In this document: in pieces, positions 1 through 10,947 of the stretch | How the letters are laid out: each line of letters opens with the position of its first letter | How positions within the stretch are numbered: position 1 is the stretch's first letter | Source: Fonsecaea monophora | Lineage: Eukaryota; Ascomycota; Eurotiomycetes; Chaetothyriales; Herpotrichiellaceae | Assembly: GCF_001642475.1 (NCBI RefSeq) | Contig: NW_019174043.1 | Location: 1 to 64,000, forward strand | Reading direction: 5' to 3' | Length of the DNA stretch: 64,000 nt | Translations under genes and position numbers: made by a program | Notes under the pieces: generated by a model | What the model was told of the DNA's origin: nothing | The model's input: only the letters and a program-made list of their open reading frames with translations | Database searches by the model: none

Positions 1-55
1 CCCTCCGCCCTTCCCCTCCGCCCTTCCCCCCCCCAATGCTCGCTGGCTGTTGTTT

Positions 56-916
56 TCAACCATTAACACTCGCCGACCGCGGAATATCCGTTCCCACCGC
101 CGCCGTGGCGCCCGCATCGATGGGCATGATCAGGCCGGTAATCCACCGTGCCTGGGGCCCCGCGAGGAACCGTACAGCGCAGCCGACGTCCCAGCCCGTG
201 CCCTCGGTCCTGAGCAGGCTGCGGTTCTTGCGGGCCTCGCGGGCCTCGTCGGTCATGCCGGCCGCGTACATCATGGGTGTGTAGACCATGCCGGGGCAGA
301 CGCAGTTGACGCGGATGCCCTGCGGGGCGTGGTGCGCGGCCATGGCGCGGGTCATGTTCACCACGGCGCCCTTGCTCGTGGGATACAGGAGGTGAGGGGT
401 CCCGCCGCGGATGCCGGCCACGCTGCCCATGTTGATGATGCTGCCGCGGTAGCCCCAGGCGTCGTCGTTCTTGGCCATGGCCGGGATCGCGTACTTGGCC
501 ATCATGACCATGCTCGACACGTTGATCTCCAGCGACTTGGCCCACGCGGCCATGTCCACCTCGACGGCCGTGCCCGCCGCGCCGCCAACGCCCACGCAGT
601 TGAACAGGATGTCCAGCCTGCCGAATTTGTCGAGCGCCGTGTCCACGATGCCCTTGCACTGCGCCTCGTCCGTCACGTCGGCGTGGATCGCGATCGCCGC
701 CCCGTGGTGGCCCTCGGCCTCGATCATCTCGACCGTGCGCTGCGCCAGTGCGATGTCGCGGTCCACGCAGACAACCTTGCACCCGTCATCCGCGAGGAGG
801 ATCGCAGACGCACGCCCGTTGCCGATTCCGTCGCCGTGGGCGCCCGCACCCGTGACGATGGCCACTTTTCCAGCCAACGACCGTGGTGGTTTCGGGAAGA
901 CGTAATCGATCGGCAT
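56..916 (-). CDS. SDR-family NAD(P)-dependent oxidoreductase
   Basis: An intact 286-residue classical short-chain dehydrogenase/reductase without introns. The Rossmann glycine motif TGAGAHGDGIG lies near residues 22-32, with an acidic VDRD turn near 51-54 that suggests NAD rather than NADP. The catalytic tetrad can be read as N132 (INVSS), S165 (NMGSVAG), Y178 and K182 (YPTSK). Length matches classical SDRs. I start at the ATG of MPIDYVF; the frame is open 14 codons further upstream but only to a non-ATG codon. The substrate is unknown; SDRs of this shape oxidise secondary alcohols or reduce ketones in the cytosol. It sits alone at the left edge of the window, with no neighbour hinting at a pathway. 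Family assignment is secure, the substrate is not. Confidence 0.9.
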   Translation of the reverse strand: MPIDYVFPKPPRSLAGKVAIVTGAGAHGDGIGNGRASAILLADDGCKVVCVDRDIALAQRTVEMIEAEGHHGAAIAIHADVTDEAQCKGIVDTALDKFGRLDILFNCVGVGGAAGTAVEVDMAAWAKSLEINVSSMVMMAKYAIPAMAKNDDAWGYRGSIINMGSVAGIRGGTPHLLYPTSKGAVVNMTRAMAAHHAPQGIRVNCVCPGMVYTPMMYAAGMTDEAREARKNRSLLRTEGTGWDVGCAVRFLAGPQARWITGLIMPIDAGATAAVGTDIPRSASVNG

Positions 917-2278
917 TTTTTTTTCTTTGGGGGCAATCTTTCTTCTGTTGCCTATCACTCACTCGCCCACTGGCTAGCTTGGTTCTTGCTGCTGTTGCCG
1001 GTTTCCTCGCACGAATCCGTTGTACTTTCCGGCTCGTGGGAGGCGGGGGAATACACAGCTGCACGCAGCTCGGAAAGCCGCTTCACCGTAAACAGTTTGA
1101 CTTGACTGACGGAATATCTCGTAGTGAGACCCCGTGCAAGCGCAAGGACTAGTCAGAGTTGCGTCAGAGGGTCAAGATTCGTCCCCTGTGACATAGATTC
1201 TCAAAGATCTCGGGGTGATGGGGTATAAATTGTAGTAAAACACTGTATTATACCGTGGAAATGTCCTCTCATCGGATGTGTTCTCACGCTCTTCTCCTCA
1301 CCTGACCCGCCCACGCAAGGCACAGAAGGCCGATGTTTCTCCAACACAGACAGACCACCAGACCAGACGGCCTCGGCACTGTCGGCTTAAGTGCAAGTAC
1401 GGAACCGTAGACCCAAATGAAAAGATTTGACCGGTAAACCACATCGAGTATACTCAGATCAAAGGAGAGCGCTTGCTGGCCACCATTAGGATCTGGAAGC
1501 CCAAAGGCATCCTCTCGTTGATTCTGCAGCAGACTTGGATGTCAGACCTCGAGTAGCAGAGTGATCTCCTGGTGACCGATGACGCTCGACGGACAGAAAA
1601 GAAGCATACAGGCGCCAAGGGGTTCATTGCCCAGCAAGTGGCCATTGCCAAAGACGGCAGTGACGGTGAGAATGTACAAGCATGAAAACACCTCCTTGAA
1701 ACGATGCGTAGACAGGAGGTCGGGTCTGAAATCGCATATTCTTGTAGCGAATGCCGTCGGTGCGGATATATATATATATATATATGTATATGTATGGTGA
1801 ACGAGATATGAACTAACCCCGGCGACGCTGGTGGATGAAGATGAGGTGGTCTCGAGTCCAGGGACGTTGAGGATGGAGTCGTTTAAAGAACGACACTGTC
1901 GAGGTGCGGAGCGCGCGAGGTCCGGGCAGATTGTACTGCCACGCCGCCCTCGACTTTCCTAGTCATATATCTGGGATTCTCTCTTCCAAAAGAAAAGATA
2001 TGTTTATTCCGTAGCCTCGTTACATGATCGTATCTCGGTTTCGGAGGCGTGAAGCCGTCGCAGAAAAGAGGAGCGACACCATGCATCACAACACCGCCGA
2101 TAGGTATAATTCCATCCTGCTCTTTTGCCAACAGCCTGCGAGTCCTAGTATACATATAGCCGTGTGCAATCGACGCCAATAACCCGCATGCCTGTCACTC
2201 GCGGCTTCTTGACAGCGCTTCCGGACAGCTGCAACCCAATACCTCCTCTTTGCAGACAGAGGGGATCTCGATAGGAGG
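917..2278. other. Intergenic region with a TA dinucleotide tract
   Basis: No convincing coding segment on either strand. A (TA)n microsatellite spans 1766-1785 and is followed by a degenerate TATG stretch. The 5' end, next to the SDR start, is its likely promoter. Confidence 0.5.
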
Positions 2279-2813
2279 TCACAAGCCCAGCGGATTATCT
2301 GCGTTTTGTTCCTTGCCCCCGATCTGCTCTTTCATTCTCTGTCCCTCAGCCTCCTCTTGTTTGGCCGGACCGCCCTCGTGGTTCCCGTAGCCGACCCCAA
2401 GCTGGTCTCCCCAGCCCTTTCCCATTCTCATGACGCCGCCGACGACCGGATCAACGACGCCGCCCACAGGACCGGCGGCCTTTTCGAGGCCAGCGCCGAC
2501 ATACTTGCCGACGGGGGAGAGGGCGCTTTCGACCTTTTCGCCCGCGCTGTCGCCTAGTTCCTGTGGCTTTGATACCCAGGAGCCCGCTGGACGCAGTCAG
2601 TAAGCAAGACTCTTAACGCTGCCACGGGTCGTCGGAGTGGGAGTGGGAGAGGCAGTGGGAAACGATAGACAACGTACATTGCTTCTCCTGGCCTTCTGTG
2701 CCCTGTTGCTGGACGGTTTCCTTATCTTCTTGTGCGGTGGACATGGTCGCTGCTGATTGAGGTTCGGTGCTGTTGTCGACAAGTTGAATGCGATTCTCGG
2801 GGGTTGTGCTCAT
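2279..2813 (-). CDS. Small conserved hypothetical protein, two exons
   Basis: Exons at 2678-2813 and 2279-2586 flank a 91-nt intron (GTACGT donor, CTTACTGAC branch, CAG acceptor). The junction codon TCG keeps the frame, giving 147 residues. The N-terminal third is acidic and Q/E/T-rich (MSTTPENRIQL). The second exon has a glycine/valine-rich amphipathic stretch (VGKYVGAGLEKAAGP, VGGVVDPVVGG), then a hydrophilic tail rich in E, Q and K ending ADNPLGL. There is no signal peptide and no cysteine. The composition recalls small stress or LEA-like fungal proteins, but that is only resemblance and I name no family. Good splice sites and a clean frame across the junction make it likely to be real. 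Confidence 0.65.
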
Positions 2814-3530
2814 TATCTAGAAGGAACGGATGAGAAGGAAGGGATGCGAAGGACGATAAAAGGGCCCCCGGGGGACGCGAGTAGAGAATGGCTACATCAT
2901 AGCTCTGCTGTGCCATGACGCTTGCAGGGTCCTTTCCAGGCTGCAAGCACATGCTGAGCAGGGATGCGGAGCAACCTGACGCGTTGAAGCCATGACGTAA
3001 CAGACTCCCTCGAATATTATACCAAGTACCGATGGCCATAGCAAACAAATATGCCAAGACTTGGATTGTTTGCGCCGGCGACTCACCTACTGTGCCAGAC
3101 TCGATGAGATATTGGCCAATTCTGCCCGCTCGTTCGGACTGTATCGCTATCTTGCTTATGGCAATTGAATGAGGAGGCGTTAGCTATCTTCACATAATTT
3201 TCCATGGCCATATATTTGTGTATGTCTTTGGGTGCGTCGTCGAAAAGAGCCGAAGAGGCTTCCGGCTAAGTTACCCAACATAGCATATGACGCAGAGACT
3301 TCCCGGTAGACTTGCCCAATGCGGACCTCTGAGGCCGTGAGGCTGCGAGATTACTTCACAAGTCATGGCATGTGCTCAAAACTGCGACGCAGCAACATCA
3401 TGACGAGCCTCACGGCCATGGACCCCGACTCTAGGATGCTTTCAGTCCTCCATCGTGGGCTGCCATGCAAATGAGTCGAGTCCTGCAACGCCAACCCCTC
3501 GGAAACGAAACCCAAGGACGTTCTCTCAGT

Positions 3531-4464
3531 TCACCCTGACCAGACCAGACCAGCCCACGGCAACGAAGTATAGAAGTGTCCAATCAACCACATCGCAGAT
3601 AAGCAAAAGTGGTGACTCGCGACAAATTTACTGAGTACAGACGGACCTCTCAGTTCCTGAGTCAAAATACAGTCCGAAATGACTGTTCCGCAGATAATCC
3701 TCTCCTTGATCGGTCCGGTCGTCAACTCACAACTCGCAGCCACTCCAGCACGTATCTCTACGAAGATCCCTCGCGATATATCCTGATTACCTCCCCGGTA
3801 CCTTGCCCGACGCACATTCCCTCCAACGCGTGCGTGTTTAGCCCCGTCGCCGCGGCCGCAGCCCTTGTCTCCCGCCCACCCATTGACCCCTTTCGCTCGA
3901 GCTACATTCGAAGTGTACAACAACGCGGATAAAACCTCAAAGGACAATGGAAAGATACACGCATGAATTCTGGTGTAGAGATCATTTGAAAAGAGCCTGC
4001 ATCGCACACCCGCGAGACGGTGGTCGAGATTGCGGATTTCCTGCGGCAAGAAGTTCTCCGAGTCAAAGATTCTCTCCTCAAGGATCCACTCATTGGTGAG
4101 ACCGTCCAATGCCTCCCCGGGACTTGTGGAGTGAGATGTAATTCTTCCAGAGTCCGAGATGACAATGGTGCAGACCCATTTGCAGTCGGCGTACGTCAAA
4201 AGGCTACCGTTCGCAGGGAACCCATTGAAGTGCGGGGTCACGTGAGGCGCAGGCAGCTCCGCACAACGGACAAGGACGAGGCGGTCGAAGAGGCTGAATC
4301 AGATCCCACAACAACAACACCACGAACACCAGCACGTATCGGTCCATGTTAAGAGTTGGAATGACCGCAAATTACCTCGAATCAAGGAGAAAAGGAAACA
4401 CAGTCGTTAAAGCAGGCTGCTTCTGCTGCGGCACATTGGATATCCCTCCGTGTTCACCGCTCAT
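3531..4464 (-). CDS. Possible hypothetical protein, two-exon model
   Basis: A tentative model. Exon 1 (4376-4464, starting MSGEHGGISN) joins exon 2 (from 4293) across an 82-nt intron with a GTAATT donor and a CTGATTCAG acceptor. The junction codon AGC keeps the frame. Exon 2 then stays open for about 250 codons, and its first 90 residues (ELPAPHVTPHFNGFPANGS, then a C/W-containing stretch) look protein-like. The last 120 residues look low in coding quality, so a further intron or an earlier end is possible. No family is recognised, there is no clear signal peptide, and the neighbours give no hint. Confidence 0.35.
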
Positions 4465-7006
4465 GCTATGCGGTATCGGGTCAGGGCACTCACTCGGCTT
4501 CGCGGACTGTTTGGAATGAAAGTGGACATTGACAGCGAGCAAATACGAATGACTATGTAGCATGAATGCACAGAAGCATAGGGTATGAAAGCAATATCTG
4601 CCCTGCCCTAATAAAAGCTGCATTCCTCCCTACATTTTTTCCCCGAGCCCTCCGCCGAACACTCGGGAGTATTCGAGTCTCTCAAACTGGACCCAAACCC
4701 CCGGAAGTCTCAGATATCTGTCTGTGTTCCGTTGTCATTGTCCATTGCCAGTATCCTTGTCCGGTCGGGGAAATGCCACCTCTTGAGTATAGCCTAGCCT
4801 CGCCTCGGTTGAGGATTGAGAGTTGATCCGTCGATGCGTGATGTTCGGTCTGCCCATCGTCTAGATGCTGAGTGTTGATTCCGGCCGCGTTTTTCCCCCC
4901 CGGCCCCCGGGGACGTTCACTGTCGCCGCCGCCCGGGATTGGGCCAGGGCGTATGATATGCGTGGCGTCGTGGTCAAGGAGGAAGAAAGGCTGCGGCCAA
5001 CCAAGCAAGCAATCAACACTCGCCGCACTTGCCGGCCTGGTTGCTGTGATCCCCTTGCCCTGGTCCTCCATTCCCCATTCTCCGTCCGCTAGTGTCGGCG
5101 TCGGAACTGCCACTGGGATTGGGATTTAACAACCCATCCCAAGGCCCGAGGGAGGACACTGGCACGTCGCTCTCTGGGCGGAAGAAGATGAGAGCGATGC
5201 TTTTGTTTGTCCGAGTCAGTGTCAGTATCGGCAAGTTTCAGAACATCACCGCATCAATACAGAAAGCAATCAATCAGGCTTTCCAGCCTCGCACCGCACC
5301 GCACCGCACCGCACTGCACTCCGGGAAGGAAGGGGACTTTTCGTACATGAAAATGATGATCAGGGCGATGAGGACCCAGTTGTGGCCTTCCATTGTCTTG
5401 TGCCCCGGTGTGGTGTGATATAGAGGGGCGTAGAGGGATGTAGAGAGGACCTGATTGCTCGCTTGCTCTTCGCCGTCAAGGTCAAGGTCCAATGTCAAGT
5501 ATAGTAGCAAAGAGGGACAACACCGAATCCTGTGAGAAGAGAAGTCGTTTCGAAACGTCTTTGATGAAGTTTTCTGAGAAGCGGTGTGCCTTTTCTGAGG
5601 CTGGAGGAGGAGGAGGGGGGATGTGCCGTCATTTGTTCACCACCCTTGAGACAGGTGGTCAAGCGCTAATGCGGGAGAAACTGCCTCATCACCCATCACA
5701 TACACCACAGCCCGCGGCGGGCCAGGGTTTTGGACAAATCCCAGCGAGGCGCGCATCACCACCCATTGACCGACAACTTGCGTTACACAAGGTGGCGTCG
5801 ACTAGAGGGGTTTGGGGGGCGTGTCGTTGTCACGTTGAGGGACGGGGATTGGAGGTTCAGACGAGGTCGACGTGCAAGAGCCATGGGCTGTCTCTCTGTC
5901 TCTCTGGCTCTCTGGCTCTCTCCAGGCATAGAGCATGAAGGAGGACTCTGAGCACTCAATCTCTGGGGCGGATGAGGCTGGAAAGCTGGCTGATCAGGCC
6001 GAGAAGCTGTGGTGCGGCAACAAACACACTCTGGAGACGAGGCTGACCAACAGTCTCCGCAAGCAAACCAGGAATTCCGCCCTGGCAAGGTATTCAGCGC
6101 CGCCACATCTGCACTTACCTTGGTACAACTTCGACACATTCCATAGAATATTGTGGATGCGCAGTAGAGGAGCATAGAGTCGCTCACCCATGCTCTGTCT
6201 TCACCCATTCACCTTCACAGCGAGAGAGACGGCATCGCGGCAAAATGCCAAGGCCACATTCAATTGGCGGACTTTGCTTTGTCAGCGCCTTGGCAGCATC
6301 ATCGCAGGTGCCAGAATGCCAAGGACCGAGCGTGAATGTGGACACATCAGCTTTGAACAGCCCACGCTGAAGCAGCATTACCCTCAGGCTTGGAAATGGA
6401 AATAGAGATAGACCGGAAGTAATGTTGCATCATTGTATATGTCTATCGCCATGATCTAGATAAAGTCCGGCCTTGATACAACCTGCGCACGCATGTCCGT
6501 GTGTGCGGTGTGCGGAGCATGTTGTCCAACACACGAAAGAACTTTCCAAAATGAATCTCTATTCTCGTACAAGATAAAACAAATGCCATGTTTTCGTTTC
6601 ATTCAAAAACGTCTGGGGTCTTGCGATATAGATGTGAGCCACAGGCGGGCTATATATCTCCGGTCTCCCCCCATATACTTTCTTTTTTGCCTGCCCCCGT
6701 TTCTTTCCGTGGGGGGGTCGTTTTCCCTTTTCCCAGTATCCAGATTCCAAGCCAGTGGGATCCTCATGGTAAAGGAGTGATCATGAGTCTCGTGGTAATC
6801 GAAAAGGGTGTCTTGTTGTTTCCCTTTTCCTCATTAAGGTCGTCATTAGCAGCAAGCAGTTTTGCTGTCCAAAGAAATGAAAAAGAAAACCCGAATGTCG
6901 CGATGTCTCCATGTTTCCTCAAGCTGGTTGGGAACAAGCATCGGACGGGGTGAATTGTGGGTCGAGTACCGTGAAGGAATGTGGTACCCGACGGTCATTG
7001 ACCTTC
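4465..7006. other. Intergenic region, no supported gene
   Basis: I see only short overlapping open frames without family resemblance. A pentanucleotide (GCACC)5 tract lies at about 5291-5315. A 39-codon frame on the minus strand ending near 5274 starts MEGHNWVLIALIIIF, a hydrophobic stretch that could be a tiny membrane peptide, but nothing else supports it. Confidence 0.4.
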
Positions 7007-7891
7007 TCAAAGCAAGGCGACGACCATCAGAGCGGCTGCTGCTCCGACAACCTTGATGCCACCAGTCGCGGCCGGGGCAGCCGCACCAAGGAATGTGCTC
7101 GCCACAGGAGCCACGGGCGTTGTTGATGACGGAACGACCGTGGTCGACCATGGGGTTGGGGTCGTCTCGGGAGCAACAGGGGTCGGCGTTGGAGTGACAA
7201 CGGGTGCTGAAGACCAGTCACTCCACACGCTGCTGGATGGAGCCGGAGCCGGAGCCACAGGAACGCTGGAGGACCAGTCGGCCCACGAGCTGGTCGTCTC
7301 TGGGACGGGCGCCACAGAGCTAGGTGTAGTCCAGTCACTCCACGGTGTTGTTGAGACGGGGGCTGCGGATGTAGAACTCCAATCTTCCCAATGAGATGTG
7401 GTAATAACCGGTGCAGGAGGTGCGGAGGTTGTCGTAACAACAGGCGCCGGGGGTGCAGATGTAGTCCAATCTTGCCAATGAGACGTGGTCAATACCGGAG
7501 GAAGAGAAGTTGTCGTGATCACAGGGGCTGGGGCCGCCGAGGTACTCCAGTCCTGCCATTGGGAGCTCTCTTGAGCTGGAGCTGGAAGTAGAGTTAGCAT
7601 TCGTCATGTAGAACAAACAGTAGAGCAAGTGCACTGACCTCCGTGTCCGCCTTGACTTGACCACTCTCCCCAGTTGCTATTGTCACCAGCACCCTCGCCG
7701 CCTTTGCCGCCCTGACCACCAGGGCCTCCCGGACCACCGGGGCCGCCGCCTTCACCTCCCCATTGGCCTCCGTTGCCGTTACCACTGCCGCTGCCGCCAC
7801 CGCCGCCGCCCTGACCCCAGCCGGCTCCTTGACCGCCGCCAGGTGCTGCGACAGCAAGTGTAGCAAGAGCAAGGACTAACGCGGACTTCAT
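7007..7891 (-). CDS. GPI-anchored cell-wall protein with W-x-D-W repeats
   Basis: Exons 7639-7891 and 7007-7581 surround a 57-nt intron (GTCAGT donor, TGCTAAC branch, CAG acceptor) and give 275 residues. The start is the ATG of a clear signal peptide (MKSALVLALATLAVAAP). The mature N-terminus is a glycine-rich linker with repeated GGPGG and GGSGSGNG units. The second exon carries six to seven tandem units of the form W-x-(D/E)-W-(S/T), such as QWQDWST, HWQDWTT, HWEDWSS, WSDWTT and WADWSS, separated by Pro/Ala/Thr/Val spacers expected to be O-glycosylated. The C-terminus is a hydrophobic tail after a small-residue site (AATGGIKVVG), typical of GPI attachment. This points to a secreted, wall- or membrane-linked protein. 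The role of the aromatic repeats is unknown. Confidence 0.85.
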
Positions 7892-9546
7892 GGTGAGGGG
7901 AAGATGACGTATTAGGAATAATTGACGAGGTGAGGGGAGGGGATTATGTAAGGATTTGCCTGGGAACGATTGACCGTGTTTCAACGAAGGACTTTGGTCT
8001 TGGGAGTAATGATTTGCAAGATGGAAGAACAGGGAACGCAACGCAACGGCCTGGAAGGGATTCAAATACCTTTGTAAAAGGGGAGAACGCAACGTCATGC
8101 ACACGACAGGAGAGGTTGACAGTTCCAGCTGTGTACCCTCATTCGAGTGTTGCTGGGAAAAGCCTACTCGGTGTGCCGCCGATAGTGGCTCTGTTCAGGA
8201 GGCAGGATCATGATGGTGGAAGAGTCAGAAAGGGGATCATAGTGGTCCGTATGGGCAATGACTGCCAGTTCAATTGGGTAGGCATAACGTCAGGTGGAGA
8301 ATAGAAAAGGAGAGCAAACCGGGCTGGGACTGAATAGGCGAGCCCAGGTGTGGGTGCCGCCAGCCTCTTCCCCCTTACGGATTGGCCCACCGCCGTTTGT
8401 ATACTGGGACAGTGTATATGCGGTTTCAGGGGGTTTCTCAAAGAATATGGCAGGTGAACAGGCATTGTTTGTGCTGGGGACGTCAATGCATGGTCCAGGG
8501 AGGAAGAGGCTGGATTCACGGTGAAACAACACTAGGGTCCAGTCATGTTTGGGGAGGCTGGACATGGTTAGACTAGGAGCAAGCGCGAAGCGAGCGAACC
8601 CGGAGTCTCAGATTTTAGTGTTGAGCCAATAGCGTTGACGCGGAGTTCGCTACCATCTTGGCGGTGGCGGTGAGGGATTCCAGGGGAGGCTGGGTGGCTT
8701 GATAGTCGGTGTCAGGCCAACAAGGAGGCTGACCGGAGCAAACACCAGCCCTCCTATTCCTTTGGGATTAATTCACGGGAATATTGTCCACGGGCAGGCT
8801 GGAGATGCAACAATTGGTTCAATAGAAGGATTTTTGATGGTTGAAAGGATTTGATTGCAGGAGCGAGTGATTGTTTTGTGGCTTTTCTTCCCCTTCCGGT
8901 TTGTTGTTTTCACGTGAGTTTTTCGACTCCGCACAAATATTTCGCCGATTACCGACTTGGCACAATTATGTGCTAAGAAAATACTATCACGTGAGTAGTT
9001 TGACTGACTGGGAATTTCATGCCCTGCTATACTAGTCGAGGCATTTCCTTCAAGAGCGCAGCTGCGAATCCTGCAGGTGTCGTCTTTTGTTTTGTTTTGT
9101 CTCACAGCCATGTTATTCCTTTTGTCCCTTTTTTGTGAGAAGGGATTCTCGGGGCTTCCGGTTGCGGACTACGAGGTACAGAGCCAACTCATCCTGGCAG
9201 GTTCCTCAGCCATCCCATGAAATGCCTGGCTATGCTGGCTGTTTACACCAAGGCACCAAACCAATCTCACCATACTCACCACAGGATTCGCCGTAGTTTT
9301 TTGGAAAGCTAAGTGCACGCACCTTACAATAGATACCGAGCGATGATGCCCGCAACATGCTCCATTCGCGGCCATGAACTCGTCTGGTGTATCACGTGAA
9401 CCATGTCCCGGCAACCGTAAGCGGGGTTGCGATATAGACAATTTCCAACCTCAAAAGGTAGTAACGCTCTGAAACGTGTGCACCCCCCTGCTTCCATCCT
9501 CGACCAGTGTGGTTACGCAAAGGCCACCCCGAGACCCGCAAACGAC
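7892..9546. other. Shared upstream region of the wall protein and FrnE-like genes
   Basis: No gene supported. The interval separates two divergent genes and contains three TCACGTGA palindromes listed separately. Confidence 0.5.
8910..9399. promoter_or_regulatory. Cluster of three TCACGTGA palindromes
   Basis: The 8-bp palindrome TCACGTGA occurs at 8910-8917, 8987-8994 and 9392-9399. About one copy is expected by chance in a 64-kb window; I count at least seven, three of them here. The first two share the extended form TCACGTGAGT-5 nt-GACT. CACGTG is the core bound by bHLH proteins such as Cbf1/USF types. They lie 150-640 bp upstream of the FrnE-like start. Function is inferred. Confidence 0.4.
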
Positions 9547-10773
9547 ATGACGTACGAAGCACAGATATCCTTTACCTTGGACACCATTTGCCCTTGGTGA
9601 GACATCCGTCATCCCGTCGACCGTCATCATGCCGCCGCATCAAACTATGCATTGGGTTGTCTATATTGGTAACCGGGCTAATGTGTCTCATACTCGCAGG
9701 ACGTATCTGGCCAAACGACGGTACAGTCTTGTTCTGAATGACGTCCTTTCCGCGGGACCGGAGGGCTGACTGACTCGCGCATGTGATATGTGAGGTGGCA
9801 GGCTTGACGAAGGTCGGTTCTTCCCTGGAGCCCTGTTCATTCAGACCCTGGTTGGTCCATTGTATCACAACGGACCATTCCGCCTGACTTGTGGACAGCC
9901 CTCCGTCGATTCCGGCAAAGTGACGATGCAAAGGACGTGACTTTCGTGGTCAAGTACTTCCCATACCAGCTGCATCCCGACGCCACCAAGGAGGGCGAAA
10001 ACAAGTACGATTGGTACAAGAAATCCCGCTATGGCGACTCGGAAGAAAAGATGAAGATGGTAAGGTAATTTTCGACGGCTGCAGTCCCCCCCGTTTGCTC
10101 ATCCATAGGGTCTCGGCAGTATATGGCCTTGATGACGGCATATGGCCTCTCCGCTGGTATCAACTTCAAGTTCGGCGGCACGGTTGCCAACACCATGGAC
10201 GCACATCGCGTGATCCAGCACTTCCAAGAGGAAAAGGGCCCCGAAACGGCCGACAAGATCATCAATTGTAAGTGGCACGCGATACCATACCCGCGAGCGG
10301 CTTTCGGAAAAACGTATCGCCGGATTCTGCTCCAGTGTCACCCATTGACATTCATTGCTTGGCACATCACAGCGCTCTATTCCCAGTATTTCGAGAACGA
10401 GAAGCACCCTTCTTCCGATGAGACGTTGCTCAAAGCCACCGCAGAGGCCGGAATCCCTGAATCCGAAGCCCTTCCATTCATCCAAGACAAGAACGACGGG
10501 ATGATGGATGTGAAGAAGTGAGTCTCTCTCCGCAGCCCGGGGGAAGGTGTTTCCATGCTCGGGCAACAATGTCGCCCGTGGACGTCCCACAAAGGCCCGC
10601 TCCGAGCTGACATGAAGCGTTCCAGCATGGTTCGTCAGCAGGCAGGCAACGGGGTTGATTCCGTGCCGACCATCATGATAGAGGGCAAACGGAGGGATAT
10701 CACCCTCGTAGGAGCGAAGGAGGTCGAGGAATACGAGAAGGCTTTGAAGCAGATTGTCAAGGAGAGCAAGTAG
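9547..10773 (+). CDS. DsbA/FrnE-like thioredoxin-fold protein with an 11-nt micro-exon
   Basis: Seven exons: 9547-9596, 9700-9720, 9802-9812, 9899-10059, 10120-10267, 10373-10517 and 10626-10773, encoding 227 residues, the usual FrnE size. The active-site region reads CPWTYLAKRR, so the second cysteine of the DsbA CxxC is replaced and only a single thiol (C15) remains. The third exon is only 11 nt (GCTTGACGAAG). With it the protein reads KRRLDEALRRFRQ; without it the frame breaks. Later conserved blocks are visible: KYFPYQLHPD, TAYGLSAGINFKFGG, NTMDAHR, and the cis-proline loop SVPTIMI. Members act in thiol redox or as GST-kappa-like enzymes, and the physiological substrate is unknown. The stop lies 174 bp from the convergent protease-like gene. 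Confidence 0.9.
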
Positions 10774-10947
10774 GTTCTCGGACGTTTGGGGGAGAAGAGG
10801 GAATGAACGAAACGAGAGAAATAACGGCCGTGATACTGTGATACTGAATTGCTAAAAGTTATTTTGAGCAGACACTTTGACGCCTGGGAATGTGGTTCTT
10901 GTTGACCCTGGCCATGCCGCCATTGACCACGCCTTGTGTTTCATTTC

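Noticed and set aside
50..1105. 351-codon + strand frame over the SDR gene
   Set aside because: It is the antisense shadow of a clear SDR protein; its His/Asp/Arg-rich translation has no family.
1224..1245. GTATAAATTGTAGTAAAAC resembling the dispersed repeat
   Set aside because: Only about 20 nt are similar and no other block of the repeat is nearby.
5274..5510. Small hydrophobic peptide frame MEGHNWVLIALIIIF
   Set aside because: Single hydrophobic stretch next to a GCACC microsatellite; no homologue recognised and no gene signals.
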